A stretch of DNA of 64,000 nt from Megalopta genalis (GCF_051020955.1 NC_135013.1:7104001-7168000); one strand, 5' to 3'. Shown: positions 1-9,781, counted from the first letter of the stretch. A program made the numbers and translations. The notes: generated from the letters alone by a model not told the origin.

Positions 1-405
1 TGTCCGCCCCGACGGCCGTCTCTCGTTTCGACACCGGGCCCGGAGCCGCCGCGGCGAGGGCCAGCGAAATCTCGATTCGATCCTCGTTTAAACGCCGCTT
101 TTGTTCCATCGTACCGATAGAAAAGGTGTTCCGACCGATAAAAATCTGGATTCGACGCACGTTAATGAAATTCCTCCGACCGGTACGTTCTTGTGGCAAC
201 AAAAGGGCCCCCCCCCCTCCTCCCGCTCGCGACCTGAGAAGCGAAACCGTGGAAACGCGAAGCTAATTCCGATCTTTGACCTCTTCGATCGTTTACGAAA
301 TTTCTGCCGGAAATGAATATTCTTTGAACGTTTTCCGAAACGGAATGTTACTTATTTTCTGCTTCGATGTATGCAAATTGGTTCTTCTTAAATCATTTTA
401 ATAAG
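1..405. other. Unique sequence, no gene recognised
   Basis: Mixed-composition, CpG-containing sequence with a short poly-C run near 211. Neither strand shows a splice-bounded frame resembling the rest of the Sog CR1 domain or any other family I recognise. Most likely intron of the minus-strand sog gene. Confidence 0.5.
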
Positions 406-409
406 CTCA

Positions 410-1290
410 AAAATTAATACCTCAACATTTCTATTAGTATATTAATATATTAATAATTAATTCTATTAATCTATATATATCAATTTATTGATAAATAATT
501 ATATCGATCTATTAATTGGTTAATAATTGATTCTATTATTATATTAATTGTTTAATAATGAATTTTATTAATCTATTACTTGTTTAATAATGGATTCTAT
601 TATCTATAATTTTATTAATCTATTACTTGTTCAATAATTGATTCTATTATTATATTAATTGTTTAATAATGAATTTTATTAATCTATTACTTGTTTAATA
701 ATTGATTCTATTATCTATAATTTTATTAATCTATTACTTGTTCAATAATTGATTCTATTATTATATTAATCGATTAATAATTAATTTTATTAGTCTATTG
801 CTTGTTTAATAATTCATTCTATTAATCTATTAATTGTCCAATTAATTGACAGTATTAATCTATTAATTTTTTAATAATTAATACTATTAATCTATCAATT
901 AATTAATAATGAATTTGATTAGTCTATTAACTGGTTAATAATTAATTCTATTAATCTATCAATTTATTAATAATGAACTTGATTAATCTATTAACTGGTT
1001 AATTGTCAATTCCATTAATCTATTAATTGATTAATAATGAATTTGATTATTCTCTTAACTGGTTAATTATTAATTCTATTAATCTATTAATTTAGTAATA
1101 ATTGTTTCTGTTAATCTATTCACTGATTAATAAGTTATTTTATTAATATATTGATTTATTAATAATCCATTCTATTAATACACTAATTTTTTAATAATTA
1201 ATGCTATTAATCTATTAATTTGTTAATAATCGATTCTATTAATCTCTCAATTTACTACTAATCAATTCAATTAATCTCCCCACTTTTTAA
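410..1290. repeat. AT-rich degenerate tandem array with a 111-bp duplication
   Basis: Built from variants of ATTAATCTATTAATT and TTAATAATTGATT. Positions 531-641 and 642-752 are two 111-bp copies that differ at about one short site (ATGG versus ATTG), so this duplication is recent. The rest of the array is more diverged. No coding potential. Confidence 0.8.
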
Positions 1291-1585
1291 CATTAAGTCA
1301 TCTCGTTTCTCCCATAAATACATAAAATCGATCAACATAAAAAGATTAACTTCGCTGAATTCCGAATTTACAAAATCCTTGTAAAATAGAATTGCACTTA
1401 ATTTTACAGGATCCCCGTACACCAAAATGAAACATCGTCTCGCGAATCGCCAATTTCGGCACTAATGAAGTCAGCTTTCTCCAAGGTCGCGTTTACAGTC
1501 GCCGAGATCATGGAATTTTCCGATCGATCGTTCGAAGCTCCGCCCTAATCGCTGTACACTTCAACGCTGTACACAATGCATAGGG

Positions 1586-2642
1586 TTAACCCCTTAACGC
1601 GCAGAAACATATTAACACGGGCGTGCAAAACCGGCCAAAATGTGCAAACCCGTATATATACGGTCGGCGTCGCAACTTATGTCGCTAAAATGTTCAGATT
1701 CGAATATATCCGGGCAGTAAAAATAACTTAATAAAAACCAAGGAAAACATTCAATTTATTGATATTCATCGTGTAATTCTGTATTGTAAGCTGTAAAGTT
1801 TGTTTATTTGGGATCATAAAATATGGCCTTTTAGGGTGACACTTATAAGCATCTCTGACCTGGTAATTGTTTCTATCTATCTATATCCATTATTGCGTAT
1901 CTAATTAGCGTTGGCACTTTTGTGAGTTTTGTTATGACTAATTTATTTATTACTCTCCAGTTATCTCCGATCTCTTTCTATCTTTTGCTTATTCAGGAAT
2001 AAAATATGCACTTTTAGGATGGCACTTATGAACATTTAGTGTATTATTCGTGAGCAAGTCGTGAAGTAAAGTAGACGTTATCAAAGTGAATTTCTTCAAA
2101 GACAATTGTTTTTTATTTTTTACAAATATTATTAGTGTCAACATATAAAAACGTTTTTGTTTTATGGTGTATTTTTATAGAGAGTAAATTGGATTTTTAG
2201 TGTATAAAAGGTATGTTTTCTAATGTTGAAATAAGGAATGTTGGGCTATGTGCTGCACCTTGTTTTGAAATTTACCATACAAAAGAAAATTTTGAATAGT
2301 TTTAGTTTATTATATATTTTTCAGCTAATAAATATTATTATTATATTATTACAAATTTAGGTAAAATTAAATATTTTTCAGTTTTTTTTTTCGTCTCCTC
2401 CTTCCCCTTCAAAATAGTAACTGGTAATTGAAAAACAGTACGATGGGTACAAAATTCGATCTGCAATGCGATTCAATATTCACTATAATTATTTATCCAC
2501 TATTTTTATTGAATTTTTAGTAATTTTTGCATTTTTTTTACATATTTATTGAAATTAAGGTCCAAATATGTATTTTCTTAGATAAAAAAAATTGATTTTT
2601 TTTGGTCGGTTTTTTTTTTTAAATTGTGCATTAAGGGGTTAA
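1586..2642. mobile_element. TTAA-flanked piggyBac-type non-autonomous element (1,049 bp)
   Basis: The element itself is 1590-2638, bordered by TTAA at 1586-1589 and 2639-2642, the target duplication typical of piggyBac. Its ends are inverted: left CCCCTTAACGCGCA, right (reverse complement) CCCCTTAATGCACA, 12 of 14 matching. A second subterminal similarity (AAAACCGGCCAAAA versus AAAACCGACCAAAA) lies further in. Inside is a diverged direct repeat (about 1806-1853 and 1991-2037; ATAAAATATG..CTTTTAGG..GGCACTTAT). No transposase frame is present, so movement would need a transposase supplied in trans. Family assignment is inferred from the TTAA sites and end structure only. Confidence 0.65.
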
Positions 2643-3115
2643 AGGACGTGGGGCATGACGCGTCGTCGCGATCAGCCCGTAGAACGATCGCGGCACACGC
2701 GCGCACACGCACACGCCCGTACGCGCCGGTGCCTAGACAAACTCAGAAGCGGACGCCAGTCTGTCTCGAACCAGGAATGGGATTAGAAAGCACGTCAAGT
2801 CTGCGTGGGTCACGTCACCCAGATCGAGATTTAGTCCGTGCTCGGCGCGTTACGCCGATCTATACAGCGCTCTCCAAAGGGCAATGCCACCGTCGCGACC
2901 TTCTCGGAAACAACGATCCGAGAAAACATCGATGGCGATCGGATTATATCGCGCCGGGGACCGTGGAACAATTCTTTCCTCGAAATCTCGGGCTCGTGAA
3001 ACCGCGATTGCGCGACGTTTATCTCTCTACGGGGTGCTCCGTTTTCGTCGACGCACGCCGCCGGCGAAATCTGTGGCTATATAAGCAATCGATGATTTAA
3101 TTGACGACGATAATA
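2643..3115. other. CpG-rich unique sequence, no gene recognised
   Basis: Moderately GC-rich island between the TTAA element and the satellite. A 158-residue open frame on the plus strand is arginine-rich, starts inside the flanking TTAA element and has no recognisable domain. The minus strand shows no cysteine pattern expected of the following sog exon. Confidence 0.45.
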
Positions 3116-3151
3116 TTTATAATTTTAATTTAATTCTTGTATTTAGATTGT

Positions 3152-3192
3152 TTGTGCACGAGCTTGATTGTGCACGAGCTTGATTGTGCACG
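3152..3192. repeat. 16-bp tandem repeat, about 2.5 copies
   Basis: The unit TTGTGCACGAGCTTGA begins at 3152, 3168 and 3184. It sits at the outer edge of the diverged satellite. Confidence 0.8.
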
Positions 3193-3199
3193 ACAAAAC

Positions 3200-4310
3200 A
3201 TTGTTGTTCAGAAAGGGTGAAATGGCAAAGCATTCGAAATGTGAACGAAATAAAGGTTATATTAAAGGGGTGGGATTTCCCGCACATTTTTAATAATTGA
3301 ATTTATTTCGACTTTTTAATGCACAATCAAACAACTATTTTATTCGAAAAGTTTCAAATGTCAAATCACGGCGAACGCTAACGAAATAAAGGTCGATTTA
3401 AAGGGCAGAGATGTCCCACATTTTTTTAATAATTGAATTAACGATTGCATAGAATTTGATTAAAAATGTAGTATTGTCTTTCTTAACTGAATTTTTATGT
3501 TCGACTTTTTAATGCATGATCTCGTTTCGCGAAAGAACTACTTTATTCGAAAAGTTTCAAATGTTAAATCACGGCGAACGCTAACGAAATAAAGGTCGAT
3601 TTAAAGGGCAGAGATTTCCCGCATATTTTTAATAATCGAATTAACGATTGCATACAATGTGCTCTAAAATGCAACATCGTTTGTCAAAATTGAACTTTTA
3701 TATTAATAAATATAATAATATAATAAAATAATATATTATATGATATTAATTTAATATTAATTTAAAAAAATTTAATTTAAATAAAAAATCAATATTAATT
3801 ATTATATAATATTAATATATTATATATAATAAAATATAATAAAATAATATAATATATTACTATATATAATAATAATCTCGTTTCGCAAAAAGCTTGTCGA
3901 TAAGAAAGGGTGAAATATTGAAAAATTCGAAACTCGTGCTAAATAAATGTCGTCCATCATTCATCATTCATAATAGAATTAATTATTAATACATTAATAT
4001 ACTAACAGAAATGTTTGTAATATGAATGTTGAATCAAAAATTTCTCCCATTTTTTAACAATCGTACTAACGATTGCATACAACATACTCGCAAATGCAAT
4101 ATCGTTTCTCAAAATTTAACTTTTTATTTAAATTTTTAATGCATAATCTCCTTTCGCAAAAAAACAACTTATCGAAAATATCTGAAACCTCGAATCACTT
4201 TAAAAACTAGAGAAAGCTAGTAGTTCACTCGCTCATCGTTTGAACCAAATAATCGTCTTCATATGCATTGTTTCACACTTCTTTTGTCTTCACATCGATT
4301 TACAACAGTC
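3200..4310. repeat. Diverged satellite monomers (old edge of the 199-bp satellite)
   Basis: Degenerate units share landmarks with the homogeneous array further right: a TTTCGC-AAAA start, a TCAAATxxTCAC-like middle and an AATTxACGAT tail. The landmark AAAGGGxxGxGAT recurs at about 3264, 3400 and 3603. The segment 4150-4225 is clearly a satellite monomer (CGCAAAAAAACAACTT, CCTCGAATCACTTTAAAAAC). An AT-rich insert occupies about 3705-3875. Divergence falls toward the sog exon, as expected of a satellite array that is homogenised at one end. Confidence 0.7.
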
Positions 4311-4738
4311 TACAGGGTGTCCCAAAAATGTCTCGCAATCCGTAAATGGCGGGTTCCTCGGATCATTTGAAGCAACTTCTTCCTTTACAAAAATGTTCTC
4401 CGAGGCACCGTTAACGAGTTATTAATGAAAAACAGTGACCAATAAGAATCGAGTACGGCTGACGCGAGGCGGCCCAGCCGACCAGCGCACGAAGCCCAGT
4501 TCCGCTCATTGGCTCGGTCGCCTCGCACCAGCTGAGCTGGGATTCGACCGCTCGACCGCTGGCGCCGCTGGCTCGGCCACCTCGCGGCAGCTGATCTCGC
4601 CTCTCATTGGTCACAGTTTTTCGTTAATAACTCATTAACGGTGCCTCGGAGAAAATTTTTGTAAAGGAAAAAGTTGCTTCAAATGGCTTGTGGAATCCGC
4701 CACTTTCGGATTGCGAGACATTTTTGGGACACCCTGTA
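4311..4738. mobile_element. CAGGGTGTCC foldback element with CCAAT-bordered core, copy 1
   Basis: The element is 4313-4736, flanked by TA (4311-4312 and 4737-4738). Ends are CAGGGTGTCCCAAAAATG and its inverse, and the arms stay complementary for about 120 bp (ACGAGTTATTAATGAAAAAC on the left, GTTTTTCGTTAATAACTC on the right). The CpG-rich core of about 170 bp is bordered by CCAAT at 4439-4443 and ATTGG at 4606-4610. It interrupts a satellite monomer: satellite sequence resumes near 4830. No coding capacity. TA duplication and short ends suggest a Tc1/mariner-type transposase in trans, but this is inference. Confidence 0.75.
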
Positions 4739-4829
4739 TATACACACAGAATATACAGTATCAGACTCTGTACAGTACACATCAGACTCTGCCGTCCAGA
4801 GAAATAGCCTCGCGCAGAATTCAGCCGTA

Positions 4830-7130
4830 CCTAAAAGGTTAAAGCTCGCGAGCAAAAAAAAATAGTAGGAGTTTCGCAGTAATTGAATTCACGATAACGC
4901 GTTTTACGATTATGGTTGCAGATTGTGCGCGATCTAAGCGTCAGTTAGGGAGACATTACTGTATAATCTTGTTTCGCAAAAAAACTACTTGTCAAAAATG
5001 TCTCGAACATCGAATCACTTCAAAAACTCGAGAAAGCTCGCTTAAAGCTCGCGAGCAAAAATAGTCGAAGGTTCCCGGCAATCGAATTCACGATAATGCG
5101 TTCTATGATTATGTTTGTAGATTGTGCGCGATCTAAGCGTCAGTTAGGGAGACATTACTGTATAATCTTGTTTCGCAAAAAAGCTACTTGTCAAAAATGT
5201 CTCAAACCTCGAATCGCTTCAAAAACTAGAAAAAGCTCGCTTAAAGCTCGCGAGCAAAAATAGTCGAAGGTTCCCGGTAATCGAATTCACGATAATGCGT
5301 TCTACAATTATGGTTGCAGATTGTGCGCGATCTAAGCGTCAGTTAGGGAGACATTACTATATAATCTTGTTTCGCAAAAAAGCTACTTGTCAAAAATGTC
5401 TCGAACCTCGAATCACTTCAAAAACTAGAAAAAGCTCGCTTAAAGCTCGCGAGCAAAAATAGTTGAAGGTTCCCGGCAATCGAATTCACGATAATGTGTT
5501 CTACGATTATGGTTGTAGATTGTGCGCGATCTAAGCGTCAGTTAGGGAGACATTACTGTATAATCTTGTTTCGCAAAAAAACTACTTGTCAAAAATGTCT
5601 CGAACATCGAATCACTTCAAAAACTCGAGAAAGCTCGCTTAAAGCTCGCGAGCAAAAATAGTCGAAGGTTCCCGGCAATCGAATTCACGATAATGTGTTC
5701 TACGATTATGGTTGTAGATTGTGCGCGATCTAAGCGTCAGTTAGGGAGACATTACTGTATAATCTTGTTTCGCAAAAAAGCTACTTGTCAAAAATGTCTC
5801 AAACCTCGAATCGCTTCAAAAACTAGAAAAAGCTCGCTTAAAGCTCGCGAGCAAAAATAGTCGAAGGTTCCCGGTAATCGAATTCACGATAATGCGTTCT
5901 ACAATTATGGTTGCAGATTGTGCGCGATCTAAGCGTCAGTTAGGGAGACATTACTATATAATCTTGTTTCGCAAAAAAGCTACTTGTCAAAAATGTCTCG
6001 AACCTCGAATCGCTTCAAAAACTAGAAAAAGCTCGCTTAAAGCTCGCGAGCAAAAATAGTTGAAGGTTCCCGGCAATCGAATTCACGATAATGTGTTCTA
6101 CGATTATGGTTGTAGATTGTGCGCGATCTAAGCGTCAGTTAGGGAGACATTACTGTATAATCTTGTTTCGCAAAAAAGCTACTTGTCAAAAATGTCTCGA
6201 ACCTCGAATCACTTCAAAAACTAGAAAAAGCTCGCTTAAAGCTCGCGAGCAAAAATAGTTGAAGGTTCCCGGCAATCGAATTCACGATAATGTGTTCTAC
6301 GATTATGGTTGTAGATTGTGCGCGATCTAAGCGTCAGTTAGGGAGACATTACTGTATAATCTTGTTTCGCAAAAAAACTACTTGTCAAAAATGTCTCGAA
6401 CATCGAATAACTTCAAAAACTCGAGAAAGCTCGCTTAAAGCTCGCGAGCAAAAATAGTCGAAGGTTCCCGGCAATCGAATTCACGATAATGCGTTCTACG
6501 ATTATGTTTGTAGATTGTGCGCGATCTAAGCGTCAGTTAGGGAGACATTACTGTATAATCTTGTTTCGCAAAAAAACTACTTGTCAAAAATGTCTCGAAC
6601 CTCGAATCGCTTCAAAAACTAGAGAAAGCTCGCTTAAAGCTCGCGAGCAAAAATAGTCGAAGGTTCCCGGCAATCGAATTCACGATAATGCGTTCTACGA
6701 TTATGTTTGTAGATTGTGCGCGATCTAAGCGTCAGTTAGGGAGACATTACTGTATAATCTTGTTTCGCAAAAAAACTACTTGTCAAAAATGTCTCGAACC
6801 TCGAATCGCTTCAAAAACTAGAGAAAGCTTGCTTAAAGCTCGCGAGCAAAAATAGTCGAAGGTTCCCGGCAATCGAATTCACGATAATGCGTTCTACGAT
6901 TATGTTTGTAGATTGTGCGCGATCTAAGCGTCAGTTAGGGAGACATTACTGTATAATCTTGTTTCGCAAAAAGCTACTTGTCAAAAATGTCTCGAACCTC
7001 GAATCGCTTCAAAAACTAGAGAAAGCTCGCTTAAAGCTCGCGAGCAAAAATAGTCGAAGGTTCCCAGTAATCGAATTCACGATAATGTGTTCTACGATTA
7101 TGGTTGTAGATTGTGCGCGAGCAGGAATGC
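4830..7130. repeat. 199-bp satellite array with trimeric higher-order structure
   Basis: The landmark GATTGTGCGCGATCTAAGCG starts at 4921, 5120, 5319, 5518, 5717, 5916, 6115, 6314, 6513, 6712 and 6911; its first part recurs at 7109. Ten spacings are exactly 199 bp and the last is 198, from one A lost in a poly-A run. Variants mark a higher-order repeat: units at 4921/5120/5319 match 5518/5717/5916 in order (for example CATCGAATCAC with CTCGAGAAAG; then TCTCAAACC with ACAATTATGGTTGCA; then ACTATATAATC with AGTTGAAGG), a 597-bp repeat. Each monomer contains TCAGTTAGGGAGACATTACTGTA, which matches the end of the palindromic MITEs nearby, and the 10-bp palindrome GCTCGCGAGC. Confidence 0.92.
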
Positions 7131-7406
7131 TTCGGCTGTTTGTAGCTCGCTGTACCAACGGCAGCGGCGGCGGCGCAGGGTGTTTCTACTAGGGACTAGT
7201 CGGCTCGAATTCCGTAAAAGTCGCGTCAGGTCGGTCCGCGCTCCATAGAAACGTAATGTTGTACGTGGCGGTTCCGCGGCGCGAGCCTTGGAAGGGTCAA
7301 AGGTCGGACACAGACGAATACAGGCCGGCCGAGAGCGAGGTACACGCGTGCCCCGCGCACACGGACACGCGCGACCGCGCGATGGCACACCCACTTTAAC
7401 ACGTAC
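7131..7406. other. sog intron next to the exon donor
   Basis: Unique CpG-containing sequence between the satellite and the exon. On the minus strand the donor GTACGT occupies 7401-7406, immediately after the exon. The intron start is followed within about 280 bp by satellite DNA. No further exon seen. Confidence 0.6.
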
Positions 7407-7510
7407 CGGAATGCATTCGCATTTGATGCAGTACATGACTCCGAAGGGCGGGCCCAAATCCGCGAACCAGGTGGAGCCCAGTTCCCGTATCTGCTTGCCG
7501 AACGTGCACT
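7407..7510 (-). CDS. sog: sog (chordin) exon: first half of cysteine-rich domain CR1
   Basis: A 104-bp internal exon of the secreted BMP antagonist Short gastrulation, which binds Dpp/BMP ligands through CR (VWFC) repeats and shapes dorsoventral signalling with Twisted gastrulation and Tolloid. The first two bases complete a Glu codon (phase 1), followed by 34 codons containing CTFGKQI, RELGSTWFADLGPPFGV and CIKCECIP. This is the characteristic start of CR1: first Cys, Trp, then the CxxCxC cluster. On the minus strand the acceptor is TCTGTTACAG (7511-7520) and the donor GTACGT (7401-7406); the exon ends in phase 0. In-frame stops lie just upstream of the acceptor. The rest of CR1 and the leader exon are not visible in the window. 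It is squeezed between a TTAA element 74 bp upstream and satellite DNA about 280 bp downstream. Identification rests on recalled family similarity; another chordin-like CR protein is less likely. Confidence 0.88.
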
Positions 7511-7579
7511 CTGTAACAGATTCAATTCAGTGTTCGAATTATTATCTTGCCGCATTCGTGAATTATTTCGCTGGCAACG

Positions 7580-8721
7580 TTAACCCTTTTGCAGTCGGTG
7601 ACATTTTAACTCGAGATCGAGAGGTCCTCTTTTTTCTCATGTAATTTTCGAATATTTCGATTTCGTACAACCCGGTGCATTTTATGCGCACGAAATTGGA
7701 TACAGTAATGTCTCCCTTACTGACGCTCGGATTGTCCACTAAAATGGATAATTTGGGAAGTAGAAATATGATTATTCGAGCCTTGCGGCTCGTTTTTATA
7801 ATTGCGGACAATTTATAACTATAAAAATAAACCGCAAGGCTCGAATAATCGTATCTCCTCTTCCCAAATTGTCCATTTTTGTGGGCGATCTGAGCGCGAA
7901 TTAGGGAGAAATCGCTGTACAGTAATGTCTCCCTTACTGACGCTCAGATTGTCCACGAAAATGGATAATTTGGGAAGAGGAGATACGATTATTTGAGCCT
8001 TGCGCTCGTTTTTATAATTGTGGACAATTTATAACTATAAAAATAAACTGCAAGGCTCGAATAATCGTATCTCCTCTTTCCAAATTGTCCATTTTTGTGC
8101 GCGATCTGAGCGCGAATTAGGGAGAAATCGCTGTACAGTAATGTCTCCCTTACTGACGCTCGGATTGTTCACTAAAATGGACAATTTGGGAAGAGAAGAT
8201 ACGATTATTCGAGCCTTTCGACTCATTTTTATAATTATGGGCCATTTATAACTATAAAAATAAACCGCAAGGCTTGAACAATCGTATCTCCTTTTCCAAA
8301 ATTGTCCACTTTTGTGGACGATCTAAGCGTCAATTAGAGAGACATTATTGTGCAGTAAATTCTCTCTAATTGACGCTCAGCTTGGGAACAAAAATGGACA
8401 ATCTGGGAAGAGGAGATACGATTATTCGAGCCTCGCAGCTCGTTTTTATAGTTGTTGAGAATCGATAAACATAAAAAAAACGAGCTACAAGGCTTGAACA
8501 ATCGTATCTCCTGTTCCAAAATTGTCCATTTTTGTGGACAATCTTGAGCGTCAATTGGAGAGATATTACTGTATTGTAACTCGTGCAACAGTTACGTTTT
8601 TAACAGACTTTCTTTTTTCTTTCAAACGTGAACAAATTTGATGATGTTAAAATTATTGTGTAACGCGATGCGACAATTTTTAACGGTACTTTGGCGTCGT
8701 CGCTCGACTGCAATAGGTTAA
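7580..8721. mobile_element. TTAA-flanked piggyBac-type element carrying a MITE tetramer
   Basis: The element is 7584-8717, with TTAA at 7580-7583 and 8718-8721. Left end CCCTTTTGCAGTCG; right end, reverse complemented, CCTATTGCAGTCGAGCG. The flanks are GCAACG on the left and CGTTGCG on the right, so the empty target was probably the palindrome CAACGTTAACGTTG. The left arm (7584-7700) ends GGTGCATTTTATGCGCACG and the right arm begins TAACTCGTGCAACAGTTAC, both matching other copies in the window (51.5 kb and 42.8 kb). The middle is filled by four tandem palindromic MITEs inserted at TA. No transposase. It lies 74 bp upstream of the sog exon, inside the 3' part of the intron. Confidence 0.75.
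7701..8573. mobile_element. Four tandem palindromic TA-flanked MITEs (about 217-bp period)
   Basis: Units are 7703-7917, 7920-8133, 8136-8350 and 8353-8571, each separated by one shared TA (TG at 8351-8352). Each unit is itself an inverted repeat with ends CAGTAATGTCTCCCTTACTG (last unit starts CAGTAAATTCTCTC) and a near-palindromic interior: TGTCCACTAAAATGGA, TTTGGGAAG, GATACGATTATTCGAGCC, then the same sequences inverted. No coding capacity. Head-to-tail copies sharing one TA are unusual for cut-and-paste MITEs and suggest either insertion into the terminal TA of an earlier copy or later unequal exchange. Confidence 0.85.
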
Positions 8722-8755
8722 CGTTGCGAATTAACCTTGGCATGCTTAAGGGTGG

Positions 8756-8911
8756 GTAATTTTCCTCTTTTGTAAATTTTTTTTTATGTATATTAGTGTA
8801 TCTGAATGTATTATTTAACGGTATTGTATAATGAATATATCTTGAACGGTGAAACAGAAATAATATTTATGGCACTTTTTCTTACACGGATGCAAAATGA
8901 TCATCCCTTAA
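8756..8911. mobile_element. Possible short TTAA-flanked MITE (148 bp)
   Basis: TTAA at 8756-8759 and 8908-8911 bounds GGGTGGGTAATTTTCC on the left and, inverted, GGGATGATCATTTTGC on the right: about 9 of 16 bases agree. No coding content. The ends are too weak to be sure. Confidence 0.35.
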
Positions 8912-8934
8912 GCAGACCTTAAGTTGGTGCAAAC

Positions 8935-9310
8935 AGTCATCTGATTGATAATTAACGATTATAACTCGTTAGTTATTATAAGTTATTAGAAATTTGTTGT
9001 AATAGCTTACGAGAGAGAGGTTATTACGAATTTGTTATAAATCGTAATTGTTGTAAGTAATTTATAGTTCATTACTTCTTATGGATTATTATAAATTAGT
9101 TACAACTCGTTACTTATTATAGATTACCATAAATTAGTTACAACTCGTAATTATCGTAAATAATTTATAACTCGCTACTTATTATAGATTACCATAAATT
9201 AGTTACAACTCGTAATTATCGTAAACAATGTATAACTCATTAATTATTACAAGCTATTATAAATTAGTTATATCAATCACGAGTAGTAACTAATTTGTAA
9301 CAATCTATAA
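8935..9310. repeat. AT-rich degenerate tandem repeat, about 65-bp unit
   Basis: AGATTACCATAAATTAGTT followed by ACAACTCGTAATTATCG recurs at 9121 and 9186. Flanking copies of TTATAACTCGTTA and TAAATTAGTTA are more diverged. The region 9310-9640 beyond it is AT-rich unique sequence with nothing recognised. Confidence 0.7.
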
Positions 9311-9639
9311 TTATAAAATTTTCAATTAATAATCACTTAAACAAATTATGTGTTCCACTAAATTCGAATCACCTATTAACAACAATAAAAATAACAAAAA
9401 TATAACGGACAACGAATAATTTATAATTTTCGCGAACAATGTTCCCCAAGAATATAGAAATTAACACTAATTAATATCGAACATATGTACATGTAACAAC
9501 AATGTCTTTGCTAAACAAACCGTCTGGTTTGAATCATCGATGAAATAAATAATAAATAAATTAATTAAGCTACGATACCCATTTACAATCTCTACAATTA
9601 TCTTCACATTATCTAAACTTCAAATATTATAAATTAACC

Positions 9640-9771
9640 CCATTTGCTGATACATTATATTCTTAACAATTTACAAGATCTAAATTGTAACACCGCAAAC
9701 ATTCTCTTCAGAAACGATGTAAAAATTGTTAACGGTGCCTCTGGAATCACCATCGGAATGCAAAGGGTTAA
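9640..9771. mobile_element. Right end of a TTAA-type (CCCTTTGCRCTCG) element
   Basis: AACGGTGCCTCTGGAATCAC at 9731 leads to GGAATGCAAAGGG and TTAA (9768-9771). This aligns with the right arms at 8574-8717 and 42826-42956. No matching left end was found nearby, so this is a truncated or rearranged copy. Confidence 0.6.
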
Positions 9772-9781
9772 TAAACCAGCC

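Noticed and set aside
2624..3100. 158-codon frame as a possible sog exon or small gene
   Set aside because: Begins inside a transposable element end and lacks the cysteine spacing of CR domains or any recognised motif.
4921..7130. CRISPR-like array
   Set aside because: The whole 199-bp unit repeats without unique spacers, in an insect-type genomic context.
1..7400. Search for the next sog exon (second half of CR1, CCKTC-type cluster)
   Set aside because: No minus-strand segment with the expected paired cysteines was found; it probably lies outside the window.
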